In this document: piece after piece, positions 51,753 to 60,403 of the stretch
Position numbering within the stretch: position 1 is the stretch's first letter
Layout of the letters: every line of letters starts with the position of its first letter
Source of the DNA: Rhodococcus sp. P1Y
GTDB lineage: Bacteria > Actinomycetota > Actinomycetes > Mycobacteriales > Mycobacteriaceae
Direction of reading: 5' to 3'
NCBI RefSeq assembly: GCF_003641205.1
Contig: NZ_CP032762.1
Coordinates: 4,526,001-4,590,000, forward strand
DNA length: 64,000 nt
Notes under the pieces: generated by a model
What the model was told of the DNA's origin: nothing
What the model saw: the letters and a program-made list of their open reading frames with translations, nothing else
Databases searched by the model: none
Position numbers and translations under genes: made by a program

Positions 51753-52915
51753 GACACCGCCAAAAGTGCTCGAGCCAACAGGACGCGTTGCATTTCGATA
51801 CTCCCCGACGCGACGGTCGCCGCTTGCGAATACCGCCAATGTTCTTCGACTTCTTTTCTGAATTGAACAATCGCCTCGCGCTCGGCCGCGCCCGCGGAAT
51901 CCGTATCGGCCAGGGCCGCGATTTCGATCAGCACCTCTGCACTGTCCTGGTCGAGGGTGGTGACTGCGATTCGGTAGGCCGCAGCGTCACCCGGCTGTAC
52001 CTTGCCCTCGGATTGCAACGCCAAGACTTTGTACGCCAGTAGTCGAGCACGCCTGCAGTGCGTCAGCATTCGGGTCCACCGGTTGCCCAGTTCCGACGGC
52101 ACATCGTCCCACCGATCGCCCAACACTTTCGGTGCGTCGTGCAGCAGGCGTTCTGCGCGTGCGTAGCGTGCGATGCCCACGCGCTCGTAGGCCAGGACCT
52201 CCTGCACAACGCTCCAGCCGTTGTCCACGGTTCCCAGCACGTTGTCCTCGGTAACCCTCAATTCGTCGAAGAACACTTCGTTGAGGTGATGGGGGCCGAG
52301 CATCGCGCGAATCGGGCGAACTTCGATGGACGGATCGGACATGGGAACGAGAAAGACGGTCAAGCCTTCCTGCTTGCGACCACCCGTCGATGTGCGTGCC
52401 AACAAGAAGCACCACTGTGCCATCGACGCGTAGGACGTCCATATCTTCTGCCCCGATATCAGCCAACCGTCCGCATCGGGCTTCGCGGTAGTGCGCAGCG
52501 ATGCAAGGTCGGAGCCGGAATTCGGTTCGCTGAAGCCTTGGCACCAAATGATCTCGCCTCGCGAAATCGGCGGAAGGTGTTGCTCTTGCTGCCTTTTCGT
52601 TCCGTGCCGCATGATCGTCGGCCCGACCCAGTTGACGCCCATGTACTGGGCGCCCCGGGGTTCGTGATGGGCCCACATTTCCTCGCGCACGACCGTTTGC
52701 TCCCACACCGATGCGCCTCGCCCGCCGGCTTCCTCCGGCCATGCAAGACACAGAAGGCCGCGGTCCGCGAGGAGGCGGCAAAACTTCTGCGCGACTTCGA
52801 GGTCGGCGGGATCGTCGGTGAACGCGCCGACGAAATCGGCGGGCAACTGCTCGTGAATCATCGTGCGCAGCTCACTACGCAGCGCTACTGCCGCCGCAGA
52901 CATCGTGAAATCCAT
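51749..52915 (-). CDS. Acyl-CoA dehydrogenase, larger subunit
   Basis: A 388-residue acyl-CoA dehydrogenase with the segment GFSEPNSGSDLASL and a YSQAATVASGSIEMQR variant near the C-terminus. It is the first gene of a five-gene leftward operon (47752-52915) and partners the following 317-residue subunit. The start ATG is only 19 bp from the GntR-type palindrome at 52934, so transcription probably begins close to the start codon. Its substrate is expected to be one of the cluster's side-chain or ring-opened acyl-CoAs. Confidence 0.92.
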   Translation of the reverse strand: MDFTMSAAAVALRSELRTMIHEQLPADFVGAFTDDPADLEVAQKFCRLLADRGLLCLAWPEEAGGRGASVWEQTVVREEMWAHHEPRGAQYMGVNWVGPTIMRHGTKRQQEQHLPPISRGEIIWCQGFSEPNSGSDLASLRTTAKPDADGWLISGQKIWTSYASMAQWCFLLARTSTGGRKQEGLTVFLVPMSDPSIEVRPIRAMLGPHHLNEVFFDELRVTEDNVLGTVDNGWSVVQEVLAYERVGIARYARAERLLHDAPKVLGDRWDDVPSELGNRWTRMLTHCRRARLLAYKVLALQSEGKVQPGDAAAYRIAVTTLDQDSAEVLIEIAALADTDSAGAAEREAIVQFRKEVEEHWRYSQAATVASGSIEMQRVLLARALLAVS

Positions 52916-52933
52916 ACAGCCGAGGCTAGCGCA

Positions 52934-52947
52934 ATCATTGTAAGGAT
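52934..52947. promoter_or_regulatory. ATCNTTNNNAKGAT palindrome, copy B (candidate GntR operator)
   Basis: ATCATTGTAAGGAT lies in the 95-bp divergent region between the acyl-CoA dehydrogenase operon and the GntR gene. Read on the minus strand, the extended sequence matches copy A over about 22 bases with two or three differences. The location fits autoregulation of the GntR gene. Confidence 0.62.
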
Positions 52948-53010
52948 AGCAATGTTTACTAACTCATCGATTGGTGCTTATACTTCCCGTCATGACAGAA
53001 CCGGGCTTGC

Positions 53011-53814
53011 GTGGCAACCGCTAGGCGCGGTCGCGTCCCACAGCTTCGCATCGCGGAAACGGTCGCGGCGGAGCTGCGGAATCGGATACTCGCCGACGAC
53101 GATTACCGGCTTCCCACCCAGGAACAACTTGTCGAGGACTTCGGCGTCAGCTACCCATCTGTTCGCGAGGCGCTTCGAATCCTGGAGACCGAGGGGCTCG
53201 TCACCGTCCGCCGCGGCAATGTCGGTGGTGCCGATGTTCACCGCCCGGACGAATTTTCCGCCGCGTATCACCTCGGCCTGTCACTGCAAGCGGGGCGCGT
53301 CACGTTGAACGACCTGGCCGTCGGATTGCAGACGCTCGAGCCGATGTGTGCAGCAGCATGCGCGCAACGCCCGGACCGCAACGCCATCGTGGTTCCTGCG
53401 CTGACCGCGGCAATCGAGGAATCCTCGCATCAACTGGGGGACGGAGTCGCCTTCACCCACTCCTCGCGTGAGTTTCACGATCTCGTGGTTTCCTTCACGC
53501 CCAACGCCTCCATCAGGTACGCAGTCAGCAGTTACGTCGCACTGTGGTCCGCGCAGGAAGAGGCATGGGCCGAGGTGAGCACTCAGAGTGGCGAATATCC
53601 CTCGGAGACCGAGGCAGAGTTCGCGCTCGACACACACACGAGAATCGTTCAGGAGATTTCGGCCGGAAACGCCGAAGAAGCCGAACGCATCGCGCGCGAT
53701 CACCTCGCCGCAGCGCAAGCGGTGGTTCTGCGACGCTACGGTGACAACATCGTCAACGCCTCCGCCGCGATCTCACGGCAGGTCATTCGCGGCAGCAAAA
53801 GGTCCAGGGTCTGA
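53011..53814 (+). CDS. GntR family (FadR/FCD-type) transcriptional regulator
   Basis: A 267-residue regulator. The winged helix-turn-helix is at about residues 12-75 (LPTQEQLVEDFGVSYPS, VREALRILETEGL), and the C-terminal all-helical FCD domain has spaced histidines (FHDLV and HTRIVQ among them) that may bind metal or an acid ligand. FadR-type regulators sense organic acids or acyl-CoAs. A matching palindrome lies just upstream and at five other promoters in the window, so it is the likely local regulator. The GTG start has only a weak ribosome site. Confidence 0.9.
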   Translation: MATARRGRVPQLRIAETVAAELRNRILADDDYRLPTQEQLVEDFGVSYPSVREALRILETEGLVTVRRGNVGGADVHRPDEFSAAYHLGLSLQAGRVTLNDLAVGLQTLEPMCAAACAQRPDRNAIVVPALTAAIEESSHQLGDGVAFTHSSREFHDLVVSFTPNASIRYAVSSYVALWSAQEEAWAEVSTQSGEYPSETEAEFALDTHTRIVQEISAGNAEEAERIARDHLAAAQAVVLRRYGDNIVNASAAISRQVIRGSKRSRV

Positions 53815-53840
53815 CCCACCCCGACCGCCGCGTCTAGAAC

Positions 53841-53868
53841 ATCTCCCCCAAGCGCCCCTGGGGGGGAT
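53841..53868 (+). terminator. Terminator-like hairpin after the GntR gene
   Basis: Ten-base arms ATCTCCCCCA and TGGGGGGGAT (one G-T wobble) with an eight-base loop, 27 bp after the GntR stop. The remainder of the 339-bp gap to the binding-protein gene contains operator copy E and no gene that I can see. Confidence 0.6.
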
Positions 53869-53948
53869 TTGTCGCGTTCCCTTCGCTCGTAGAGCACCTC
53901 GTTTCGGCATCCCGGCACCTGCCTGGCGCCAGTCCGCGAATTCTTGCA

Positions 53949-53962
53949 ATCATTGCGATGAT
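53949..53962. promoter_or_regulatory. ATCNTTNNNAKGAT palindrome, copy E (candidate GntR operator)
   Basis: ATCATTGCGATGAT with TTGCA before and TGAA after. It is about 190 bp upstream of the ABC transporter operon. TTGCAA (53945) and TAGCGT are 18 bp apart around it, so the site may lie within the promoter spacer. Confidence 0.6.
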
Positions 53963-54153
53963 TGAAGTAGCGTACGTCACATCCACTCTGTCTCGACCTA
54001 ACGAAGAGGGACGGGTAGACCGGCTTTCGGCGACCACGGCGCTTCGCGGCAGTCCACTCGCCGATCAACCGCACCGGATCAGGCGAAGAGTTCTAGTTGC
54101 GCGTTGCGACTCCATTCGCACACCGGGACAGCACATGACGAGAGACGGGCAAA

Positions 54154-55386
54154 ATGAACAAATTTTTCTCGACAGGCGTATTGGTGGCTGTCGCCGCTCT
54201 GGCCGTTTCCGCTTGCAGCTCGAGCGAACCCGGACCAGACGGCACGTCGGCATCCGGCGACCCGATAGTCATCGGCGCCCAGGCACCACTACTCGGCGCT
54301 ACTGCGTATCCACAGAGCGGTTACGGGCTCGAGGCAGCCGAGTACTACGTGAACGAAGTGCTTGGAGGGATCGGCGGACGCCCGATAGACATCGACGTCT
54401 GCTCCGGCGACGGAAGCCCCGAAACATCGATCACGTGCGCCAACGGTTTCGTTTCCAAGCAAGTGCCGCTGGTCATCGACGCCATCGATCAAAGCATGGG
54501 TGCAGGCGTGCCCATTCTTGCGGCCGCGCAGATACCGATCATAGGAACACTCGCCGGTTCGTTCGTCGCCGATCAAGCGGAATACGGCCAAGCGTTCTTC
54601 TTCACCGGGCCGGTAGCCTTCGGCTCGCTGAGCACCCTCTCGTTGTTGAACATGATGGGCAAGAAATCAGCTTCGCTCGCGGTCAACGAGTCCCCGACCA
54701 GCCACGCATACGTCGACGATCTGATCCTCCCGATCGCGGAGAATCTCGATATCGACGTCAAAGTTCAGTATCCACCAGCCGCAGGCGCGAATTTGAATGT
54801 GGTGGCCGCGACCCAGATCGCTGACAACCCTGATGTGGCCGGCGTGATCTCACTGCCAGAGGACGCATGTACCGGACTTTTCCAGGCATTGCGTAGGCAG
54901 GGATTCGACGGAACGATACTCACCGCATCCTGCGCTGAGTTCATCGACCAACTCGGATCCGACAGTGCGGGTGCGATCATGCAACCGAGATTGTGGGTGC
55001 CCCGCGCCAGTGAGCTTGCGCCGGAATCGGTTCAGGAAGAACTGAGCGCTTTCGAGGAGTCCATGAATGCGGTCGGGTACGGTGCAGAGATTTCGTCCCG
55101 GTCGCTGTACGCATTTGCCAGCGTGGCCAATATCGCCAACATTCTCAATGCCGCGGAGAATTCGAACGTGACGGCCGAGTCGGTCACCGAGACGTTCAAG
55201 AAGGTCGCGAACTTCGAGTCTTTCGCCGGCCCGTCCGTCACCTGCGACGGCAACCAATGGCCCGAAATCGCCACGGCGTGCAACGGCCAAGCTATTTTCT
55301 TCGAGGTGCAGGAAAGCGGCGACCTGGCACCGGTGAACGAAGAAGGTTACATCGACTTGGACGTTTCTCTGTTGCCGAGCTCGTGA
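54154..55386 (+). CDS. ABC transporter substrate-binding lipoprotein (branched-chain amino acid/Liv type)
   Basis: A 410-residue periplasmic-binding-type protein of the Leu/Ile/Val-binding family. The N-terminus is a signal peptide with a lipobox ending AVSAC, so Cys21 should be lipid-modified and the protein held at the outer face of the membrane. The mature part has the type I binding-protein pattern (PIVIGAQAPLLG, then YVNEVLGGIGGRPI). Liv-type binding proteins in catabolic clusters commonly bind aromatic or terpenoid acids rather than amino acids. It is the first gene of a four-gene uptake operon behind operator copy E. Confidence 0.92.
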   Translation: MNKFFSTGVLVAVAALAVSACSSSEPGPDGTSASGDPIVIGAQAPLLGATAYPQSGYGLEAAEYYVNEVLGGIGGRPIDIDVCSGDGSPETSITCANGFVSKQVPLVIDAIDQSMGAGVPILAAAQIPIIGTLAGSFVADQAEYGQAFFFTGPVAFGSLSTLSLLNMMGKKSASLAVNESPTSHAYVDDLILPIAENLDIDVKVQYPPAAGANLNVVAATQIADNPDVAGVISLPEDACTGLFQALRRQGFDGTILTASCAEFIDQLGSDSAGAIMQPRLWVPRASELAPESVQEELSAFEESMNAVGYGAEISSRSLYAFASVANIANILNAAENSNVTAESVTETFKKVANFESFAGPSVTCDGNQWPEIATACNGQAIFFEVQESGDLAPVNEEGYIDLDVSLLPSS

Positions 55387-55411
55387 CCGAAGTCGATCGA
55401 CGGAGTACAAA

Positions 55412-57421
55412 ATGAGTACCTACATCCAGTTCGCGGTCCTCGGATTGGGCCTCGGCGCTGTCTACATCGGACTGGCAAACGGGCTCTTGCTCGTCTACCG
55501 GTCGACCGGGATCATCAATTTCTCGCAAGGTGCAACCGCGATGTGGGGGGCCTATGTCTTTGCCCAACTGCGCATCGACGGCGACCTGGTGCTCCCGATC
55601 GGCCGTGTGGAGTTGGGAACCCCACCGTCGACGATGGTGGCACTGGCGATTGCTCTCGGTATGGCGGTGTTGCTCGGACTGATCACCCACTACCTCGTTT
55701 TCAGGCCGGTACGCAAGGCCCCGGCCCTCGCTCAAGTCGTGGTATCCGTCGCGCTCATGCTTACAGTGCAGGCGCTGGTGGTGATTCGATTCGGGCCGAA
55801 CAATATTCGCGTCGATTCGCTCGTTCCCACCGGTACCGTCGACGTGCTGGGCACCTCCGTCTCGTCGGCAGAGCTGCTCATGACGGCCATCATGTTGTTC
55901 ACCTCGGGCGCGATCTGGGCATATTTCACGTTCGCCCGCGCAGGCGCTGCTACTCGCGCGGCTGCTGAGAATGAGCGTGGTGCAACGCTTCTCGGATTCT
56001 CTCCCGACAGGCTCGCAGCAATCGCGATGATTGCCGCCGCATTCGTGAGCACCCTCGGCGTCATCCTCGGTTCGAGTTTGACGGGGCTGAACCCGTTGAA
56101 CTACACGCTTCTCGTCGTACCGGCATTGGCGGTGCTTCTGATTGCACGAATGAACTCGGTCATGACCGTCGCGGTCGCGGCCCTTGCTCTCGGTGCATTC
56201 CAGTCGATGCTCAACCTCATCGCCGGATACGCCTGGTGGCCCGTCTGGGCACAGTCCGGAATCGACCAGGTCGTACCCTTCGTCGTGGTGATCGTGATTC
56301 TGTTCCTGTTCGGCGGGCGCATACCCTCGCGCGGATCACTACAGACGGTAAAGCTGCCGGACGTCAAGGTTCCGACGTTTCGCCCGATCCCGGCAACGAT
56401 CGTGATCGTGGCAATGGTCGTTCTACTGACCGTCGTATCCAGCACCTACCGTTTCGGATTGACCTACTCGATAATTCTCATGTTGCTGGCCCTGTCGTAC
56501 GTGGTCATCACCGGATACCTCGGACAGATTTCGTTGGCACAGATGGCATTCGCGGGTGCTGCAGGCTTCACACTGTCCAAGCTCACGACGGACTTCGACA
56601 TGCCGGCCATCTTGGCCGTTCTGCTGTCGTCCCTGGTAGCAGCACTGCTCGGAATGGCCGTAGCAATGCCCGCATTCAGGATCCGTGGGGCACAGCTTGC
56701 GATTGTCACCATCGCGGCTGCGCTCGCCATAGAACGCTTCGTGTTCAACAATTACAGCCTCACCCCACCGTCGGGCAACCCGATCGGGAATCCGACATTG
56801 TTCGGATTCGACTTCGGCGTCCGAAAGGGCACCGAAATCGCTCGACTGCCATTCTCTCTGGCGGTTCTCGCGGTAGCGGCAGTCGTCGTATGGGTGTTCA
56901 TTCGCCTCGCATCCGGAGATACCGGCCGGACCTTTCTCGCTGTGCGTGCCAACGAACGCGCTGCCGCGTCCGTCGGCATCAACGTTCGGTCCACCAAGCT
57001 CATCGGATTCGGAATATCGGCCTTCATAGCCGGACTGGCAGGTTGCCTCATCGGCTACAGCGCAGGCCAGCTGTCAGCCGAATCGTTCACCGTCTTCGTC
57101 GGTCTGCAGGTCCTTGCGGTTGCCTATCTCGGTGGCATCACATCGTTCACGGGAGCTGCCGTCGCCGGCGTCATCGGCCCGCTCGGCATCGTCTACGTAC
57201 TCGTGCACGAAGCGCTGTCGCTCGGCAACTACTACGCGCTGATCTCGGGCATCGCCCTCATTCTCACTGCCATTCTCAATCCCGTCGGTATCGCCGGCGA
57301 GTTCTCCCGCGTAGCCGATCGGGTCAGAGCATCCCGCTCCGGGCCACCCGTCACGGATGCGTCGACTACGCAGCCGGACAGAACCGATACAGACAGGGAG
57401 GTGGCAGCGAGCCATGAGTGA
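55412..57421 (+). CDS. Fused LivH-LivM-type ABC permease
   Basis: A 669-residue membrane protein joining both permease subunits of a Liv-type importer. Residues 1 to about 300 resemble LivH (LGLGAVYIGLANGLLLVYRSTGI at the start; here INFSQGA and multiple TM segments), and about 320-640 resemble LivM (VVITGYLGQISLAQMAF, then FVGLQVLAVAYLGG). In most systems these are separate genes. The C-terminal tail is hydrophilic. It starts 26 bp after the binding-protein gene and overlaps the first ATPase gene by eight bases. Confidence 0.91.
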   Translation: MSTYIQFAVLGLGLGAVYIGLANGLLLVYRSTGIINFSQGATAMWGAYVFAQLRIDGDLVLPIGRVELGTPPSTMVALAIALGMAVLLGLITHYLVFRPVRKAPALAQVVVSVALMLTVQALVVIRFGPNNIRVDSLVPTGTVDVLGTSVSSAELLMTAIMLFTSGAIWAYFTFARAGAATRAAAENERGATLLGFSPDRLAAIAMIAAAFVSTLGVILGSSLTGLNPLNYTLLVVPALAVLLIARMNSVMTVAVAALALGAFQSMLNLIAGYAWWPVWAQSGIDQVVPFVVVIVILFLFGGRIPSRGSLQTVKLPDVKVPTFRPIPATIVIVAMVVLLTVVSSTYRFGLTYSIILMLLALSYVVITGYLGQISLAQMAFAGAAGFTLSKLTTDFDMPAILAVLLSSLVAALLGMAVAMPAFRIRGAQLAIVTIAAALAIERFVFNNYSLTPPSGNPIGNPTLFGFDFGVRKGTEIARLPFSLAVLAVAAVVVWVFIRLASGDTGRTFLAVRANERAAASVGINVRSTKLIGFGISAFIAGLAGCLIGYSAGQLSAESFTVFVGLQVLAVAYLGGITSFTGAAVAGVIGPLGIVYVLVHEALSLGNYYALISGIALILTAILNPVGIAGEFSRVADRVRASRSGPPVTDASTTQPDRTDTDREVAASHE

Positions 57422-58187
57422 GGGAAAGACCCACGGTTTGATTGCCGACAACATAACCGTGCGGTATGGCGGCGTCGTTGCCAACGATAGTGTTTCGCTG
57501 GAAGTACGGCCGAACGAAATTGTCGGCCTCATCGGTCCCAACGGTGCAGGGAAGACCTCGTTCGTCGACGCGATCACAGGCTTCGCCAAGTCCGAGGGTA
57601 CGACCTCACTCGGCGGAGAGAACATCTCCGGACTGGCCCCGCACCTCAAGCGTCGTGCGGGGCTCTCCCGCACGTGGCAGTCCGGGGAATTGTTCTCCAA
57701 TCTCAGCGTCGCCCAGAACGTCAGCGCACCACTGCGTCCGGGAGGCTTGTCCGTGATGATCCGGGACATCTTCGTGCGGCGCGGGAACAAGGTCGACTCC
57801 GCGGTAACAGCTGCGCTCCGAGTCGTTGGGTTGAACAACGTGAGCGATGTCGTCGCCAGGGACCTGTCGCTGGGTCAACAGAAGCTCGTCGGAGTCGCAC
57901 GCGCGCTGGTCGGTAGGTGCAGCATTTTGTTGCTGGACGAGCCTGCAGCGGGGCTGGACAGCAATGAGAGCGAGGACTTCGCGGAACGTGTTCGCGAGGT
58001 TGCCCGCAGTGGACCCGGCATACTGCTGATCGACCACGACATGTCACTCGTTCTCGGTGTGTGTCATCGCATTTACGTGATGGAATTCGGCAAGATCATC
58101 TTTACCGGCACACCGGACGAGGCGCGCATCGATTCCAGTGTCATGGCCGCGTACTTGGGAGCTCCTTTGGAGGAGTCCGATGTCTGA
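57414..58187 (+). CDS. Liv-type ABC transporter ATPase (LivG-like)
   Basis: A 257-residue ABC ATPase with Walker A GPNGAGKT, signature LSLGQQK (slightly degenerate from LSGGQ), Walker B ILLLDEP and the switch histidine in LIDHDMS. The LIDHDM and AYLG endings are typical of LivG. The ATG overlaps the permease stop by eight bases, and the end overlaps the next ATPase by eight bases. It powers uptake together with the LivF-like protein. Confidence 0.93.
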   Translation: MSEGKTHGLIADNITVRYGGVVANDSVSLEVRPNEIVGLIGPNGAGKTSFVDAITGFAKSEGTTSLGGENISGLAPHLKRRAGLSRTWQSGELFSNLSVAQNVSAPLRPGGLSVMIRDIFVRRGNKVDSAVTAALRVVGLNNVSDVVARDLSLGQQKLVGVARALVGRCSILLLDEPAAGLDSNESEDFAERVREVARSGPGILLIDHDMSLVLGVCHRIYVMEFGKIIFTGTPDEARIDSSVMAAYLGAPLEESDV

Positions 58188-58884
58188 ATCCGCGCTCGAA
58201 GCAGTTCGATTATCAGCCGGCTACAACGGAATAGCCGCAGTCGACGGCGTCGACCTGTCTGTCGCTGCGGGAGAGGTTGTGTCGCTACTCGGACCCAACG
58301 GCGCGGGCAAGTCCACCACCCTGCTCGCCCTGGCGGGTCTTCTGCCCGCGATGGGCGGCCGGGTGAGCTACCTGGGCGACAAGGTCGACTACAAGCGACC
58401 CTTCCTGACAGCCCGCCGCGGACTACGGTTGGTTCCCGACGACCGCGGACTGTTCTCCTCGATGACGGTGCGCGAGCACCTCCGCCTGACCAGCCGCAAA
58501 CCTGACCCGAAACGCGAAATTTTCCTGCTTGAGCGGTTCCCCACAATCGCCGGTCTGCGAACTCGCAAGGTCGGTTTGTTGTCAGGCGGAGAACAGCAGA
58601 TGCTTGCCGTTGTATGCGCACTGCTGTCCCGACCGAGAGCACTCATGATAGACGAAATGAGCTTGGGTCTGGCACCTTTGATCGTCACGAAGATGCTGCC
58701 TGCGATCCGCGAGTTGGCTCTCGACGAGGGTATAGCGGTGCTGTTGGTCGAACAGCACGTGGATCTGGCACTGGCGGTGTCCGATCGTGCCGTGGTTCTC
58801 AACCACGGCCGCGTCGTCCTGTCAGGTGAAGCAAGCGAATTGCGCCGGAACAAAGACGACCTGCAAGCTGCCTATTTCGAATGA
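58180..58884 (+). CDS. Liv-type ABC transporter ATPase (LivF-like)
   Basis: A 234-residue ABC ATPase with Walker A GPNGAGKST, signature LSGGEQQ, Walker B ALMIDEMS and the LivF-type LVEQHVDLAL segment with the switch His. Many LivF proteins have LLLDEPS at Walker B; here it is LMIDEMS, a mild variation. It ends the uptake operon. Substrate specificity would come from the binding protein. Confidence 0.93.
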   Translation: MSESALEAVRLSAGYNGIAAVDGVDLSVAAGEVVSLLGPNGAGKSTTLLALAGLLPAMGGRVSYLGDKVDYKRPFLTARRGLRLVPDDRGLFSSMTVREHLRLTSRKPDPKREIFLLERFPTIAGLRTRKVGLLSGGEQQMLAVVCALLSRPRALMIDEMSLGLAPLIVTKMLPAIRELALDEGIAVLLVEQHVDLALAVSDRAVVLNHGRVVLSGEASELRRNKDDLQAAYFE

Positions 58885-59194
58885 ACCTGCCACCTACCTG
58901 CACGCGCTCGTGGCGTCGCAGGCAAAGGGATGCTCGCAATCTTGTGAGAGCAGGTGTTTGGTTCGTTCGCCTGTGTCGTGCGTGGACTGCGCGTAAGCTG
59001 GCAACCGTCGACACGTTATCGATGGCGACACCAAACACGTCTCATTCGAACGATTGCCAGCGGATGGGTGTCCCCGGGTCCGGCCGTTCGCGCGGCGACG
59101 CAGGCGATGAGCGGCCGGCGCACACCGGCTCACTCCTGGCCCCGGTTCACCGCACCGCGCGGCATCGCCCACGCAGCTCGGGAAGGAGATCGAC
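58885..59194. other. 310-bp gap between transporter and thiolase genes
   Basis: No credible gene is visible. It holds one nine-base inverted repeat, GTGTTTGGT at 58954 and ACCAAACAC at 59030, 67 bp apart, and a strong ribosome site GAAGGAGA before 59195. I see no copy of either palindrome family and no convincing promoter. Confidence 0.55.
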
Positions 59195-60403
59195 ATGCCC
59201 CATATAGCTTCGATCGGTACGTATTTACCCCCGTGGGGTACCCCCGGACACCGCCTCGTCGGTGACGACGAAGATGCCATCACCATGGCGGTAGAAGCCG
59301 GGCGCGCTGCCCTCGCCGGAGCTCCGGTGGACACAGTAGTGCTGATCACCCGCAATCTACCCCTGCTCGAAAGCAGCAACGCTGCAGTACTTCTCGCAGG
59401 GCTCGGGCTCGATCCGGAACTGGAGGTCACCGAACGACTTGGCGGCGCACCTGCCACTCTGGACGCGCTGGGATCTGCCCGGCCACGCACTTTGGTGATC
59501 GGTGTCGATCTCGATCCAGCCGGCGCCGCCGCCGCAGTGACGTCCGAAAATGGTTTACAAGTAAGGACGTCGGCGCGAATCGCCAGAAGCCTACCGGTTC
59601 GAACACGCAACCTGGCCGGTGCGATACACGAGTACGGCGACGCCCGGTTGGAACATGATCGAGGATTCCTGGCTTCTCTCGAAGCGGCCTGGTTGAAACA
59701 TCCGTCCGCCGTTGCCGGCCTCGACGCCACGATGGCGGCCGAACTCGGCGACGGCCGTTCCACAGCGCTCCCGACCACGGGCGCGAGCTCGGGACTGTTT
59801 GCCCTCGCAGACATGGCCGAGTCGAAGACGACAGGACCGCTGGTGGGTGTGGAGCAGGCCAACCTCTCCGGCATCACCGTGGTGTCCGGTCCGGTGACGG
59901 TGCATCGTATCGAGCCACAGCCGCAAGTCCCGCGCCCGAGTGTCACGGTTCCCGGCATCGAAATTCCGATATCACTTGCGGCCTATGCACGGGCCTTCGA
60001 GTCCAAGGTTCGTTGGGAAGCAGGTCGGTTCGAAGACGGCGACGCGCTTGATTTCCCCCCTCGTTACCACCTGGCCGACAACGGAACGCTCGACACCCGG
60101 TACCAACTGGTTCCGCTGCCGCGTGTCGGCACCGTGTACACCGAGGCAACTGTGCATGTGCCGGTGCCGGGCCTCAAAACGCCGTACTCGTTGGTCATCG
60201 TCGAGCTCGACCATGTCGGCGTACGTGCCCTGGTGAAGGTGACCGGAGCACATGCCGGTTCGGTCGAGATCGGAGCCCGAGGACGTCTGACGCTTCGTCG
60301 GGTCGCGATCCGTTCGGGTGTTTCGGACTACGGCTATGCATTCGAACCCGACGTCATCATGAACCCGGCACATGCTGCCGATGCGGAAGGAGTGACTGTA
60401 TGA
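59195..60403 (+). CDS. HMG-CoA synthase-like protein with C-terminal DUF35 OB-fold domain
   Basis: A 402-residue protein. Residues 1 to about 275 resemble the N-terminal half of a thiolase-fold 3-hydroxy-3-methylglutaryl-CoA synthase (GTYLPPWG, then EDAITMAVEAGRAAL and TLVIGVD), but the catalytic cysteine region is replaced by GGAPATLDAL. Residues about 280-400 form a DUF35 OB fold (GTVYTEATVHVPVPG, then LVIVELDHVGVRALVKV). The loss of the cysteine and the fused DUF35 suggest a binding or scaffold role for the thiolase encoded next, similar in plan to archaeal thiolase/HMG-CoA synthase/DUF35 complexes. The start follows GAAGGAGA. Confidence 0.8.
   Translation: MPHIASIGTYLPPWGTPGHRLVGDDEDAITMAVEAGRAALAGAPVDTVVLITRNLPLLESSNAAVLLAGLGLDPELEVTERLGGAPATLDALGSARPRTLVIGVDLDPAGAAAAVTSENGLQVRTSARIARSLPVRTRNLAGAIHEYGDARLEHDRGFLASLEAAWLKHPSAVAGLDATMAAELGDGRSTALPTTGASSGLFALADMAESKTTGPLVGVEQANLSGITVVSGPVTVHRIEPQPQVPRPSVTVPGIEIPISLAAYARAFESKVRWEAGRFEDGDALDFPPRYHLADNGTLDTRYQLVPLPRVGTVYTEATVHVPVPGLKTPYSLVIVELDHVGVRALVKVTGAHAGSVEIGARGRLTLRRVAIRSGVSDYGYAFEPDVIMNPAHAADAEGVTV

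Noticed and set aside
58937..58950. GCAATCTTG element resembling the GntR palindrome
   Set aside because: Only the left half matches; the right half lacks GAT at the required position.
58954..59038. Nine-base inverted repeat 67 bp apart
   Set aside because: The arms are short and distant, there is no second copy, and it may be chance.
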